Below are positions 1 through 8,198 of a stretch of 64,000 nucleotides of DNA, piece after piece (the first letter of the stretch is position 1; every line of letters starts with the position of its first letter). The notes under the pieces are model-generated. The model had not been told where the DNA came from, ran no database searches, and worked only from the letters and a program-made list of their open reading frames with translations. A program made the translations under genes and the position numbers. This stretch comes from Streptomyces sp. NBC_01317. GTDB lineage: Bacteria; Actinomycetota; Actinomycetes; Streptomycetales; Streptomycetaceae. The stretch covers positions 5,565,001-5,629,000 of the forward strand of contig NZ_CP108393.1 of NCBI RefSeq assembly GCF_035961655.1. The letters run 5' to 3'.

Positions 1-79
1 TGGGTGGTGTGGTGGCGGCGTAGGCCGTTTCGTACCGGCCGACCGCTTTTGTTTCGCCGGAGAACGGGAAGAGAAGTGC

Positions 80-290
80 TCAGCCCGCCGTCTTCGCATC
101 GCGGGCGGTGTCGGCGTAGATCTTCGCCGAGACGAAGTTACCGTCGGTGACGTCGCATGCCCGCGCGTCTCGATGTTCATCGACTGCTGTGTCGTCGCCG
201 GCATTTTCAGCAGGAAGCTGTCACGCGGCATCCCGGTCCAGCGCTTCCCGCGCTTCCCGCGTCGGAACGGGGTCCGCCACGGAAGTCCCG
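80..290 (-). pseudogene. Frameshifted SnoaL/NTF2-like C-terminal remnant
   Basis: Read on the minus strand, one frame (about 270 to 165) gives a stretch including RDSFLLKMPATTQQ. The next frame (about 165 to 80) gives DVTDGNFVSAKIYADT and then a stop. Joined by one frameshift they resemble the end of a SnoaL-like or ester-cyclase NTF2-fold protein, where an 'MPATG...' segment is followed by a '..V.DGK.V..' strand. No single open frame covers it and no start is apparent. It directly abuts the truncated tautomerase, with a 9-bp tandem repeat GCGCTTCCC (241-258) at the junction. The family assignment is a guess from short motifs; that the region is non-intact is more secure. Confidence 0.25.
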
Positions 291-452
291 GCTGAAGACC
301 AGTTCTCCGGGCGCGAGTTGGTGGATGACCTGGAATCGGTCCTCGGGAAACATTCCGAGCCCTTCGACCAGCGCCTCGTGCACGGCGTCGGACACGGCTG
401 TCAGGTACTCGGGAGACTTCCCCCGGAGCAGGTCGATGTTCACGAATGGCAT
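207..452 (-). CDS. Tautomerase-family protein, probably truncated
   Basis: The product starts MPFVNIDLLRGK, with the catalytic N-terminal Pro-2 of the 4-oxalocrotonate tautomerase superfamily. The next 45 residues look normal for actinobacterial tautomerases of roughly 120-135 residues. The ATG at 452 is preceded by GGAAGGG at 5 bases. After FSRDFRGGPRSD the sequence turns into Gly/Ser/Ala-rich text and stops at 81 residues, so the C-terminal half is missing. The break coincides with the GCGCTTCCC tandem repeat at 241-258 and with unrelated remnant sequence downstream. It is divergent from tetR and probably its regulatory target. It is likely a non-functional or altered protein. Confidence 0.55.
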   Translation of the reverse strand: MPFVNIDLLRGKSPEYLTAVSDAVHEALVEGLGMFPEDRFQVIHQLAPGELVFSRDFRGGPRSDAGSAGSAGPGCRVTASC

Positions 453-492
453 GACGATCCCTTCCGGCCCCGGATCGGCGCGATGCCGCTGC

Positions 493-520
493 GCGGTCTG
501 CGGTCTGCGGTCTGCGGTCT
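493..520. repeat. Four tandem copies of heptamer GCGGTCT
   Basis: GCGGTCT is repeated perfectly four times without spacer between the tautomerase start codon (452) and its promoter (564-591). In transcript sense the unit is AGACCGC. It would lie in the 5' untranslated leader. Confidence 0.85.
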
Positions 521-563
521 GCGCCTGCGGTCCGAGGTCCACTGTCCGCTGCCTCCAAAATCC

Positions 564-591
564 ATACTATGTCGCTCGGTATAGATAGCAA
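564..591 (-). promoter_or_regulatory. Candidate tautomerase promoter
   Basis: On the minus strand a TTGCTA -35 (586-591) and TAGTAT -10 (564-569) are separated by 16 bases. The TetR operator at 568-583 fills the spacer and touches the -10, a classic repressor position. Start sites are inferred. Confidence 0.4.
568..583. promoter_or_regulatory. TetR operator 1, intergenic copy
   Basis: On the minus strand this reads TATACCGAGCGACATA, an imperfect inverted repeat (TATACCG / CGACATA arms). A second copy differing in two central bases lies at 1269-1284. The two copies flank tetR and are in opposite orientation, supporting them as binding sites of the encoded TetR protein. Confidence 0.6.
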
Positions 592-605
592 GTCGCCGGA
601 TCGGA

Positions 606-611
606 TAGACT
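606..611 (+). promoter_or_regulatory. tetR -10 box; possible leaderless start
   Basis: TAGACT is a consensus actinomycete -10 hexamer. It ends 7 bases before the tetR ATG at 619, so transcription could begin at or next to the start codon, giving a leaderless mRNA. No good -35 is visible. Confidence 0.4.
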
Positions 612-618
612 CGGGGAC

Positions 619-1215
619 ATGGGTAGGAAGTCGGACAGCAGGCAGCGGATGGTCGAGGCCGCACGGCAGCTCATCCGCGAGCGGGGCTACCACGGCACGG
701 CACTGTCCGACGTGGTGGAGCGGAGCGCGGCACCCCGGGGATCGGTCTACTACCACTTCCCCGAAGGCAAGGGGCAGATGGCGGCCGAGGCGGCCGCCAG
801 CCACGCCCAGGAGCAGGTGGAGATCATCAACCGGGCGGCGGCCTCGTCGTCATCGGCCGAGGACCTCGTCCGTACCTACTTCGACCTGGCCCGTGAAGGC
901 ATGGTGGGCAGCGGCTATCAGCGCGGCTGCGCCATCGCGCCGCTGGTGATCGAGGCGAGCGAGGAGTCCGAGGGGCTCCAGGACGCCACGCGCCGGTCGT
1001 TCTCGGCCATGGTCGACGGCATGGCCTTCCAGCTGATCGTCCACGGCGTGGGAAACGCCGACGCGCGGGAGCTGGCTCACGCCGTGGTGGCGGGGGTGGA
1101 AGGCGCCATGGTCACCTCGCGCGCGCTGCGCAGCCCGCAGCCGTTCGACGCGGTACGCGTCGTGCTGGCCGACCGCGCGCGAAACCTCACCGCCGGCATC
1201 CGGGCGGCGTCGTAG
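619..1215 (+). CDS. TetR/AcrR-family repressor, LmrA/YxaF-like
   Basis: A 198-residue protein with an N-terminal helix-turn-helix (roughly residues 8-55; GSVYYHFPEGKGQ is the typical recognition-helix and following segment). The all-helical C-terminal ligand domain resembles the LmrA/YxaF group. A canonical TAGACT -10 lies just upstream of the ATG. The gene is divergent from a truncated tautomerase, and near-identical 16-bp operators occur on both sides of it. Autoregulation plus control of the divergent promoter is inferred. The inducer is unknown; relatives answer to planar aromatic drugs or flavonoids. Confidence 0.9.
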   Translation: MGRKSDSRQRMVEAARQLIRERGYHGTALSDVVERSAAPRGSVYYHFPEGKGQMAAEAAASHAQEQVEIINRAAASSSSAEDLVRTYFDLAREGMVGSGYQRGCAIAPLVIEASEESEGLQDATRRSFSAMVDGMAFQLIVHGVGNADARELAHAVVAGVEGAMVTSRALRSPQPFDAVRVVLADRARNLTAGIRAAS

Positions 1216-1268
1216 GCGGGTTCCTGCCGTCTCGGGGAGGGGCGGGATCCGCTCCGTACCACAGCATG

Positions 1269-1284
1269 TATACCGGACGACATA
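1269..1284. promoter_or_regulatory. TetR operator 2, downstream copy
   Basis: TATACCGGACGACATA matches operator 1 (minus-strand reading) at 14 of 16 positions and sits 54 bases past the tetR stop. No gene begins nearby on this strand; the next feature is the minus-strand tRNA. Confidence 0.5.
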
Positions 1285-1481
1285 ACTACAGCGCCCCTGA
1301 CCGCCGAATGCTGCCGAACAGGTTCTCTTGTGGGCCGGGCCGCCCCGGTCCTGTGGCGCCGGGGGTGCCGGGCCGGGGTCGGCCCAGCGCTGATGTGGGT
1401 CTTACGCAGGGCCCGCTACGGTTGCTCTGACCTGCGGAAAGGCCCTCCCTTGGGGAGAGCTGCGCTTCGCGCGTAGAAATG

Positions 1482-1554
1482 TGCCCCCGGCAGGACTCGA
1501 ACCTGCGGCCAAGTGCTTAGAAGGCACCTGCTCTATCCACTGAGCTACGGGGGC
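1482..1554 (-). tRNA. tRNA-Arg (anticodon UCU)
   Basis: The minus strand folds as a full cloverleaf. It has acceptor arms GCCCCCG/CGGGGGC, D-stem GCTC/GAGC, anticodon stem GGTGC/GCACT with loop CTTCTAA (anticodon TCT, reading AGA), and T-stem GCAGG/CCTGC with loop TTCGAGT. The discriminator is A and the 3' CCA is not encoded. No integrase or duplicated tRNA end is seen beside it. Confidence 0.95.
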
Positions 1555-1863
1555 CGGACGAGCGGCCTCGGTTGTCCCGGAGCCCCCGGCGGGTGGTTCC
1601 GTGACCTTGCCGGGACAAGGATAGGGCTCCGATCCCCCTGACCCGGTTGCTTCACGTGCGTGGCACGATGTGGAGGTTCAGTGAAGCGAACCGATAATCG
1701 CAGGCAGGTGCGATTCCCGCACCGCTTTTTCGCTCTCGCGCCACGGGTGTTGTGCACTCGTTATGCCTGTGTCCCACTCATCCCGTCTGTCCCGAGTGTC
1801 TGATCGGCGCGCAGAGATGTCTATACGCTTCAAAAAGCCGCTAAAAGCGGGCATTCTTCGCAT
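1555..1863. other. Intergenic region between tRNA-Arg and dynA
   Basis: No convincing gene. It holds a 9-bp inverted repeat TTGTCCCGG (1572-1580) / CCGGGACAA (1610-1618) upstream of the tRNA. A small hairpin CCGCT-AAA-AGCGG (1838-1850) lies just before the dynA start. A -10-like TATACG near 1822 may belong to dynA, but no clear -35 accompanies it. Confidence 0.4.
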
Positions 1864-3684
1864 GTGGTGACCTTGGATGTACGCCCCCAGCTGATCGACG
1901 CACTCTCCGCGCTGCGCGACCGTGTCGCGGCGGTGCGTCTTCCACTGCCTCTTCCCGGGGCGCCGCGGGCCCGGCAGACCCGGGCCGAGCTGCTCGCGCA
2001 GCTCGACGACTACCTTCTGCCCCGGCTCCGGGAGCCCGACGCCCCGGTGCTCGCCGTCGTCGGCGGGTCGACCGGCGCCGGCAAGTCCACCCTCGTCAAC
2101 TCCCTTGTGGGGCGGCGCGTCAGTGAGGCGGGGGTGCTGCGGCCCACCACGCGTACCCCCGTCCTGGTGTGCCATCCGGACGACCACCACTGGTTCGCGG
2201 GCATGCGGATCCTGCCGCACCTGACCCGGATCTGGCTGCCCGAGGGGGAGGACGGGGACGAGGGGGAGGGAGACGGCGGGGACGGGAGACGGGACGGGAC
2301 ATCGGTCGGGCGAGACGCCGGACAGGGCGTTGGGCTCGGGGTCGGGCAGGGCGACGGCTCAGATGCCGGCACCGGCGTCGGCACCGGCGCCGGCCGTACC
2401 TTCGGCCCCGCCGGCGCACGCCCCCGGCCCTTCGGCCGCACCGGCCGGGGCGGGAGAGCCGCCGGCCGCGAGCGCGCCGGCGCCGACTCCCTCCGTATCG
2501 ACACCGCCGCCACCCTGCCCCGTGGCCTCGCGCTCCTCGACGCGCCCGACATCGACTCGCTCGTGGTGGAGAACCGGGTGCTGGCCGCCGAGTTGATCTG
2601 CGCCGCCGACGTATGGGTCATGGTGACCACCGCCAGCCGCTACGCCGACGCCGTGCCGTGGCATCTGCTGCGTACGGCCAAGGAGTACGACGCCTCGCTC
2701 GTGACCGTCCTCGACCGTGTCCCGCACCAACTGGTCGAGGAGGTGTCGCGGCAGTACGGGGCCCTCCTGACCAGGGCCGGGCTCGGGGACGTACCCCGCT
2801 TCACGATTCCCGAGCTGCCCGAGTCGGCCGGCGGCGGCAGCGGACTCCTGCCCACCACCGCCGTCGCCCCGCTGCTCGCCTGGCTCGCGCACCGGGTGCA
2901 GGATCCGGCGGCCCGTCAGCAGGCCGTCGTACGGACCGCGTCGGGGGTCATCGACTCGCTGGACGTACGGATGCCGGAGCTGGCGGGCGCGGTGGCCGCG
3001 CAGTACGCGGCGTCCGTACGGCTCATGGCCGCGGTGGAGGACGCGTACACCGCAGAAGGCGAGCGGGTGCGCCGTCAGCTTCAGCGCGGCGCCGTCCTGG
3101 CCGGGGACGCGCGCACCCGCTGGCGGGGCTATCCGAGGGACAGTTCGTCGCGGGAACTGCTCGACTCGCTCGTGGAGAGCCTCGGCGCGCTCCTCCAGTG
3201 CGCCGTCGCCGCCGCCGACGAACGGGTGGAGGAGGCCTGGCGGCGCGAGCCGGCCGCCGGGGCCGTCGACGTGTCGGGCGCGGACGGCGAGGTGACGGAG
3301 CGGATCGGGATGGCCGTACGGCGCTGGCGGCGCGTCCTGGAGGAGCTGGCGGAGGACGAGGTACGGCAGCTGGAACGCAGCGCCGCGCCCGAACCCGAAG
3401 CCGTCGCCGCCCTGCTCGCGACCGCCCTCCTAGGAGGGCGTCGCGCCCGGGTCGCGGGCGAGCGCCTCGCCGAGAGCGTCGGGGCGCAGGCCGCGCTGCG
3501 GCTGCGCGACCGGGGCGCCGAGCTGGTGACGACGTACATCGACCGTGTCCTGCACGGGGAGCGCGACCGGCGGCTCGCGCCCCTCGACGCCCTTGAGGTG
3601 ACTCCGGAGCCCCAGGCGGAACTGATCGCCGCGCTGTCCGTACTCCAGAAGGAAAGCAGGAGGAAAGGTGACCGACGTGACTGA
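1864..3684 (+). CDS. dynA: Dynamin-like GTPase, DynA type
   Basis: A 606-residue P-loop GTPase. G1 is [10 protein letters not shown] (about 67-76), a switch-type RPTTRTP follows at about 92-98, and a G3-like LLDAPDIDS lies near 220. The C-terminal half is helical. A Gly/Asp/Arg-rich insertion (about 125-205) separates the early motifs and looks like a lineage-specific disordered loop. The GTG start begins [10 protein letters not shown]; a second GTG follows immediately. It overlaps dynB by 17 bases, so the two are co-translated. In Streptomyces, adjacent dynamin-like proteins DynA and DynB stabilise FtsZ rings in sporulation septa; this pair with ssbB downstream fits. No transmembrane helix is seen here, unlike its partner. 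The symbol rests on arrangement and memory of the family. Confidence 0.75.
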   Translation: MVTLDVRPQLIDALSALRDRVAAVRLPLPLPGAPRARQTRAELLAQLDDYLLPRLREPDAPVLAVVGGSTGAGKSTLVNSLVGRRVSEAGVLRPTTRTPVLVCHPDDHHWFAGMRILPHLTRIWLPEGEDGDEGEGDGGDGRRDGTSVGRDAGQGVGLGVGQGDGSDAGTGVGTGAGRTFGPAGARPRPFGRTGRGGRAAGRERAGADSLRIDTAATLPRGLALLDAPDIDSLVVENRVLAAELICAADVWVMVTTASRYADAVPWHLLRTAKEYDASLVTVLDRVPHQLVEEVSRQYGALLTRAGLGDVPRFTIPELPESAGGGSGLLPTTAVAPLLAWLAHRVQDPAARQQAVVRTASGVIDSLDVRMPELAGAVAAQYAASVRLMAAVEDAYTAEGERVRRQLQRGAVLAGDARTRWRGYPRDSSSRELLDSLVESLGALLQCAVAAADERVEEAWRREPAAGAVDVSGADGEVTERIGMAVRRWRRVLEELAEDEVRQLERSAAPEPEAVAALLATALLGGRRARVAGERLAESVGAQAALRLRDRGAELVTTYIDRVLHGERDRRLAPLDALEVTPEPQAELIAALSVLQKESRRKGDRRD

Positions 3685-5653
3685 TGTGAACGCCGCCGCG
3701 GACGTGACGACGGACGCCGATGCCGGGGGCGGGGACAGGGCGGACCGGGCGGGCGGTACAGGGAAGGGCGCCGGGCGCTGGGACGACGGGCTGATCGCCC
3801 GCCGGGCCGGAGAGCATGGCGCCAGGGGGCGGGCGGGCGGGCGCTCCGGGCTGGACGGTCTTACGGACGGCTTCACGGACGGTCTGACGGACGGACAGGC
3901 CGACGTGCGCGACCTGCGTGACCTACGTGCCCTCGGGCTGACCGACGGATCCGGCGGCCCGGACGGTCTCGACGGGACCGGCCGTTCCGGCGGCCCTGAC
4001 GGCCCTCACGGCGCCTCCGGCGCGCTCGGGGCGGGTGGTGAGACCCACACGCCCATCGGCGGGCCCTACGGCGGCGCCCTGCGGGTCCGGCTCGACGCCC
4101 TGGGCGAGTTGGTCGGCCTCTCCCGTACCCGTCTCGAAGGTTCCATCCTCGCCGAGGCGGGCCGCGTCCTCGACGAGGCGTCGGCCCGGCAGCGGCTGTC
4201 CTCGCGCCACACCGTCGTCGCCATCGCGGGAGCGACCGGCAGCGGCAAGTCGACGCTGTTCAACGCCCTCGCCGAGGTGCCGATCTCGGAGACCGGGCTG
4301 CGCCGCCCCACCACCTCCGCCCCGATCGCCTGCACGTGGTCGGACGGCGCGGCGGGGCTGCTCGACCGGCTCGCCATCCCAGGACGGCTGCGCCGCAGGC
4401 CGCTGGCGGGCGGGGACGGCGACGAGGAACTGCACGGGCTCGTCCTGGTGGACCTCCCCGACCACGACTCGGCCGTCACCCGCCACCGCGACCAGGTGGA
4501 CCGGGTGCTGGGGCTCGTGGACGCCGTGATCTGGGTGGTCGATCCCGAGAAGTACGCGGACGCCGCGCTCCACGAGCGCTATCTGCGCCCGCTCGCGGGC
4601 CACGCCGAGGTCACGTTCGTCGTGCTCAACCAGATCGACCGGCTGCCCGGCGACGCCTCCCACCAGGTGCTCGACGACCTGCGCCGGCTGCTCGACGAGG
4701 ACGGTATGGCCCTGGGCGAGCACGGCGAACCGGGCGCCACCGTCCTCGCGCTCTCCGCGCTCACCGGGCAGGGTGTGGGCGAACTGCGCGAGCTGCTGGG
4801 CCGGTTCGTACAGGAACGGAACGCCGCCGCGCGCCGCCTCTCCGCCGACGTCGACGCCGCTTCCGTACGGATGCGCTCGGCGTACGTCGCCGACGGGCAC
4901 CCCGGTCTCGGCGAGCGCTCGCGCGAGCAGTTCGCGGACCGGCTGGCCTGGGCCGTCGGCGCGGTGGCCGCCGGTGAGACGGCGGAGCGCGAGTGGCGCA
5001 GGAACGCGGGTCGTGCCTGCGGCACGCCGTGGCTGCGGCTGTACCGGTGGTACGAGCGCAAGCGCGTGCCCGGGGGTGAGGTCACGTCGTCCGAGGTGCT
5101 GGTGGAGGAGGAGCTGACGGCCCGCCAGCGGGTCGAACAGGCGGTCCGTACGGTGTCGGAGGAGGCGTCCGCCGGTCTGCCCGCGCCCTGGGCGCACGCG
5201 GTGCGTGAGGCGGCCGTACGGGGCGCGGAGGGGCTGCCGGAGGCGCTGGACGAGCTGGCGGTGACGGTGGGGGCGCCGACGGGCCGTCCGCCGCGTCCGG
5301 CGTGGTGGCCGGCCGCCGTCCTCGCCCAGGCCTCCATGACGCTGCTCCAGATCTTCGGCGCGCTCTGGCTGATGGGACAGATCGTCGGCGTCCTGGAACC
5401 GGGGCTGTTGCCGCCGGTGCTGGTGATGCTCGCGGGGATCATCGGCGGGCCGTTCGTGGAGTGGGCCTGCGGGGCGGCGGCGCGGGGGCCCGCGCGGCGG
5501 TACGGGCAGGACGCGGAGCGGCGGCTGCGGGAGGCGGCGGCCGGGTGCGGGCGGGCGAAGGTGCTCGACCCCGTCTCGGCGGAGCTGATGCGGTACCGGG
5601 AGGTGCGGGAGCAGTACGTCACGGTGTCGGGGGTGGTGCCGCTGGCGCGGTGA
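3668..5653 (+). CDS. dynB: Membrane-associated dynamin-like GTPase, DynB type
   Basis: A 661-residue GTPase with G1 GATGSGKST (188-196), switch RRPTTSAP, G3 DLPDHDS and G4 NQID, so a complete nucleotide site. The first 130 residues are low complexity and contain a short tandem DG(L/F)TDG repeat. Near residues 550-600 two adjacent hydrophobic segments ([12 protein letters not shown] and [14 protein letters not shown]) form a membrane hairpin. The start lies inside the end of dynA, indicating translational coupling. Paired bacterial dynamins act together at membranes, and here a role in sporulation septation is inferred. Other possible functions are membrane repair or vesiculation. The N-terminal repeat tract is unusual and may vary in length between strains. 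Confidence 0.75.
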   Translation: MTDVTDVNAAADVTTDADAGGGDRADRAGGTGKGAGRWDDGLIARRAGEHGARGRAGGRSGLDGLTDGFTDGLTDGQADVRDLRDLRALGLTDGSGGPDGLDGTGRSGGPDGPHGASGALGAGGETHTPIGGPYGGALRVRLDALGELVGLSRTRLEGSILAEAGRVLDEASARQRLSSRHTVVAIAGATGSGKSTLFNALAEVPISETGLRRPTTSAPIACTWSDGAAGLLDRLAIPGRLRRRPLAGGDGDEELHGLVLVDLPDHDSAVTRHRDQVDRVLGLVDAVIWVVDPEKYADAALHERYLRPLAGHAEVTFVVLNQIDRLPGDASHQVLDDLRRLLDEDGMALGEHGEPGATVLALSALTGQGVGELRELLGRFVQERNAAARRLSADVDAASVRMRSAYVADGHPGLGERSREQFADRLAWAVGAVAAGETAEREWRRNAGRACGTPWLRLYRWYERKRVPGGEVTSSEVLVEEELTARQRVEQAVRTVSEEASAGLPAPWAHAVREAAVRGAEGLPEALDELAVTVGAPTGRPPRPAWWPAAVLAQASMTLLQIFGALWLMGQIVGVLEPGLLPPVLVMLAGIIGGPFVEWACGAAARGPARRYGQDAERRLREAAAGCGRAKVLDPVSAELMRYREVREQYVTVSGVVPLAR

Positions 5654-5704
5654 GGGGGGTAAGGGGGCGGCAGGTGGGGCGTCACGGGTGACGGGGTGAT
5701 GGAC

Positions 5705-5731
5705 TTTTCCACAACTGGCGGGTAATCCACA
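5705..5731 (+). promoter_or_regulatory. Two DnaA-box-like 9-mers upstream of ssbB
   Basis: TTTTCCACA (5705-5713) and TAATCCACA (5723-5731) each differ by one base from the consensus TTATCCACA, in the same orientation 18 bases apart. They lie in the 158-bp gap before ssbB. Function as DnaA sites is inferred. Confidence 0.4.
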
Positions 5732-5811
5732 GGCGTCAGCGGATTCTTTCGGTTCGGCTCAGCATGGGTGCGGTGACATCACGCAATGCAGTCGGACGGA
5801 AGTGAGCGGTT

Positions 5812-6363
5812 ATGAGCGACACAGTGGTGACCGTGGTGGGCAATGTGGCGACCGGTGTGGAATTCAGGGAGTCGGCGACCGGAGGAGTGGCGCGGTTCAG
5901 ATTCGCGGTGACGGGCCGCCGCTGGGACCGGCAGGAGGAGAGCTGGGCGGACGGGCCCACGAGCTTCTACACGGTGTGGGCGTGGCGGACGCTGGGGGCG
6001 AATCTGGCGGCCTCGGTGTCCGTCGGGGAGCCCCTCGTGGTGCACGGCCGGCTGAGGGTGCGGGACGAGGAACGGGACGGCCAGCGGCGGACGTTCGTGG
6101 ACATCGACGCGGTGGCGGTGGGTCACGATCTGACGCGCGGGACGTCGGCGTTCAGGCGTGTGGCCAGGGCGACTCCCTCCTTGACGGAGCGTCACAACTC
6201 CGCGACCCAGGGCCAGGAGGCCGCGCCGCGAACGGATCGGGGGGAGCAGGCGCGGCAGGTCCGGGAGGTACAGGGGCAGTTGCCCGTGCCCGGGGCGGAC
6301 CAGGGGGCGCGGGAGGAGCCTGTCGGTGCGGGGGTGGGCGTGGGCGTGGGGGCCGGGGTGTAG
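5812..6363 (+). CDS. ssbB: Single-stranded DNA-binding protein SsbB
   Basis: A 183-residue protein whose first 115 residues form an OB fold (VVTVVGNVATGVEFRES, with WRTLGANLAASV in the middle). It lacks the acidic DDDIPF-like tip that recruits repair proteins in ordinary SSB; the tail ends in Gly/Val. That is the signature of Streptomyces SsbB, the paralogue linked to chromosome segregation during sporulation, rather than the replicative SsbA. The start is ATG with GGAAG upstream at 9 bases. It follows the dynamin-like pair by 158 bases, with DnaA-box-like sites between, so the locus clusters septation and segregation functions. Confidence 0.85.
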   Translation: MSDTVVTVVGNVATGVEFRESATGGVARFRFAVTGRRWDRQEESWADGPTSFYTVWAWRTLGANLAASVSVGEPLVVHGRLRVRDEERDGQRRTFVDIDAVAVGHDLTRGTSAFRRVARATPSLTERHNSATQGQEAAPRTDRGEQARQVREVQGQLPVPGADQGAREEPVGAGVGVGVGAGV

Positions 6364-6412
6364 GCGGCCGGGTCCTGAGAGGTGGCTGTGAAGACTTGTC
6401 GATACGTGCGGT

Positions 6413-6460
6413 CGTATTCCATGGATACGTCGATCATTCGATAACGATTCCGATTCGGAA
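6413..6460. promoter_or_regulatory. Inverted repeats upstream of surface-protein gene
   Basis: CGTATTCCATGGATACG (6413-6429) is an almost perfect 17-bp inverted repeat. TTCCGATTCGGAA (6448-6460) is a perfect 13-bp palindrome. Both lie in an unusually AT-rich part of the 239-bp gap before the thioester protein gene and are candidate regulator sites. Confidence 0.4.
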
Positions 6461-6602
6461 CGGTTGCCTGGTCGCTTGATTGGGCACCCGCGACACTCGC
6501 CATCCATAGGATTCCGGTGTACTCACGGGGCACTTGAGTCAGCCGGCGAGGCACAACCCCCCACGCGTCCCACGCGAAACTCCTCGCCCGAAGGGGAATT
6601 CT

Positions 6603-8114
6603 GTGGTCTCTGCGATATCCGAGTCACCCGCGCCGTCCGAGGCGTACGCGCCGTCCGGGGTCTCCGCGCTGTCCGTGCCGGCCGCGGGTTCCGCGTGGCG
6701 CCGGGGTGCCGCCCGCCTCGCCGCCGCCGCGCTGGTTCCCGGTCTCCTCGCGATGGGCGCTCTGGCCGGGGCCGGCACGGCCGCCGCCGCCGACGACGTG
6801 CCCCAGCACCAGGGCGGCGCGTCCGCAACGCTCGACGGACTGAAGACCTTCGGCGGCGCCGTGCTGCACACGGACGGCGCGGACCAGGAGTTGCCCGCCG
6901 GCCTGTTCGAGATGACGGTCGAGGGCGGCGGCACGCTCAAGACGTACTGCGTCGACATCCACAACCCGACCCAGGCGCAGGCGAAGTACCAGGAGACGCC
7001 CTGGGCCCAGACCTCGCTGGGCGCCAACGACGACGCGGGCAGGATCCGCTGGATCCTGGAGCACTCGTACCCACAGGTCGACGACCTGGCGGACCTCGCC
7101 GCGGCCGCGAAGACCGGGCCGCTCACCGACCAGACCGCGGCGGCGGGCACCCAGGTCGCCATCTGGCGCTTCTCGGACGACGCCGACGTCGACGCCAGCG
7201 ACCCGGCGGCCGAGAAGCTGGCCGACTGGCTGGAGAAGAACGCGCGGGACACCCCCGAGCCCAAGGCCTCGCTCACCCTGGAGTCCGCCGCGGTCTCCGG
7301 CAAGGCGGGCGAGCGACTCGGACCGGTCACCGTCCGCACGAACGCGGACCGGGTCACGGTGACCCCGCCCGTCGACGTGGGCGTGGCGGACGTCGCGAGC
7401 GCCACCGGCGTGAAGATCACCGACAAGGCGGGCAAGGAGGTCACCACGGCGGCCGACGGCGCGCGGCTCTACTTCGACGTCCCGGAGGGCGCCGACGACG
7501 GCACCGCGTCGCTCGCCGTGCAGGCCACCACCTCCGTGCCGGTCGGCCGGGCCTTCGCCGGCGTGACCAGGAGCCAGACGCAGATCCTGGCGGGGTCGAG
7601 TGACTCCACGGTCTCGGCGACGGCCACCGCCACCTGGGCCGAGGGCGGCGCCATCCCGGCGGTCTCCGCGGCGAAGAACTGCGCCAGGAGCGGGGTCGAC
7701 GTCACCGTCGCCAACGAGGGGGACGCGGAGTTCACCTTCGAGCTGTCGGGCGACGAACACGCGGTCGCGCCCGGCGAGTCCCGTACGGTCACGGTGCCCG
7801 TGGTCGAGGACCAGCCGTACGAGTTCGCGGTGAACGGCCCCGACGGATTCACCAAGACCTTCAAGGGCGTCCTGGACTGCCGCACCACCGGCACCGCACC
7901 CCCGCCGGACGAGAACATCACCACCCAGCTGGGCACGGACTCGGCAGGCGCGGCAACGGCGGGCACCCCGGCCAACCTCGCAGAAACAGGCGGCTCCAGC
8001 GCGACCCCCCTCATCGCGGGCATCGCGACAGCCCTCCTCGTGATCGGCGGCGGAGCGGTCTTCTTCCTCCGCAAGAAGAAGGCCACGCCCTCTTCCCCGA
8101 CCACCACCGAGTAG
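6603..8114 (+). CDS. Thioester-forming, sortase-anchored surface protein
   Basis: A 503-residue exported protein. The GTG start has AGGGG 7 bases upstream; a longer in-frame TTG start at 6534 lacks such a site. A signal peptide with twin Arg (WRRGAARLAAAALVPG) probably ends near the AAA at 60-63. A TQXA-type thioester domain follows: Cys-116 in TYCVDIHN and Gln-184 in GTQVAIWRF are placed as in proteins that form an internal Cys-Gln thioester able to bond covalently to surfaces. Beta-rich repeats follow. The end is a cell-wall sorting signal LAETG (459-463), a hydrophobic segment and FLRKKK, matching the LAxTG preference of Streptomyces class E sortases. Exposure on aerial hyphae or spores is inferred. 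Confidence 0.85.
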   Translation: MVSAISESPAPSEAYAPSGVSALSVPAAGSAWRRGAARLAAAALVPGLLAMGALAGAGTAAAADDVPQHQGGASATLDGLKTFGGAVLHTDGADQELPAGLFEMTVEGGGTLKTYCVDIHNPTQAQAKYQETPWAQTSLGANDDAGRIRWILEHSYPQVDDLADLAAAAKTGPLTDQTAAAGTQVAIWRFSDDADVDASDPAAEKLADWLEKNARDTPEPKASLTLESAAVSGKAGERLGPVTVRTNADRVTVTPPVDVGVADVASATGVKITDKAGKEVTTAADGARLYFDVPEGADDGTASLAVQATTSVPVGRAFAGVTRSQTQILAGSSDSTVSATATATWAEGGAIPAVSAAKNCARSGVDVTVANEGDAEFTFELSGDEHAVAPGESRTVTVPVVEDQPYEFAVNGPDGFTKTFKGVLDCRTTGTAPPPDENITTQLGTDSAGAATAGTPANLAETGGSSATPLIAGIATALLVIGGGAVFFLRKKKATPSSPTTTE

Positions 8115-8135
8115 AAGGAGAGAACGACAACACCA

Positions 8136-8177
8136 CGCACCCCCGTTCCTGGCCGAAGCCGGGGAGCGGGGGGTGCG
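8136..8177 (+). terminator. Hairpin after the surface-protein gene
   Basis: CGCACCCCCGTTCC (8136-8149) pairs, with minor bulges, with GGAGCGGGGGGTGCG (8163-8177). It lies between convergent genes and has no U-tract, as usual in Streptomyces. Confidence 0.5.
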
Positions 8178-8198
8178 CGGGGGAATCCCGGGCGGCTG

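Noticed and set aside
1482..1554. tRNA-Arg as an attachment site for an integrated element
   Set aside because: No integrase, no direct repeat of the tRNA 3' end and no mobile genes within the window.
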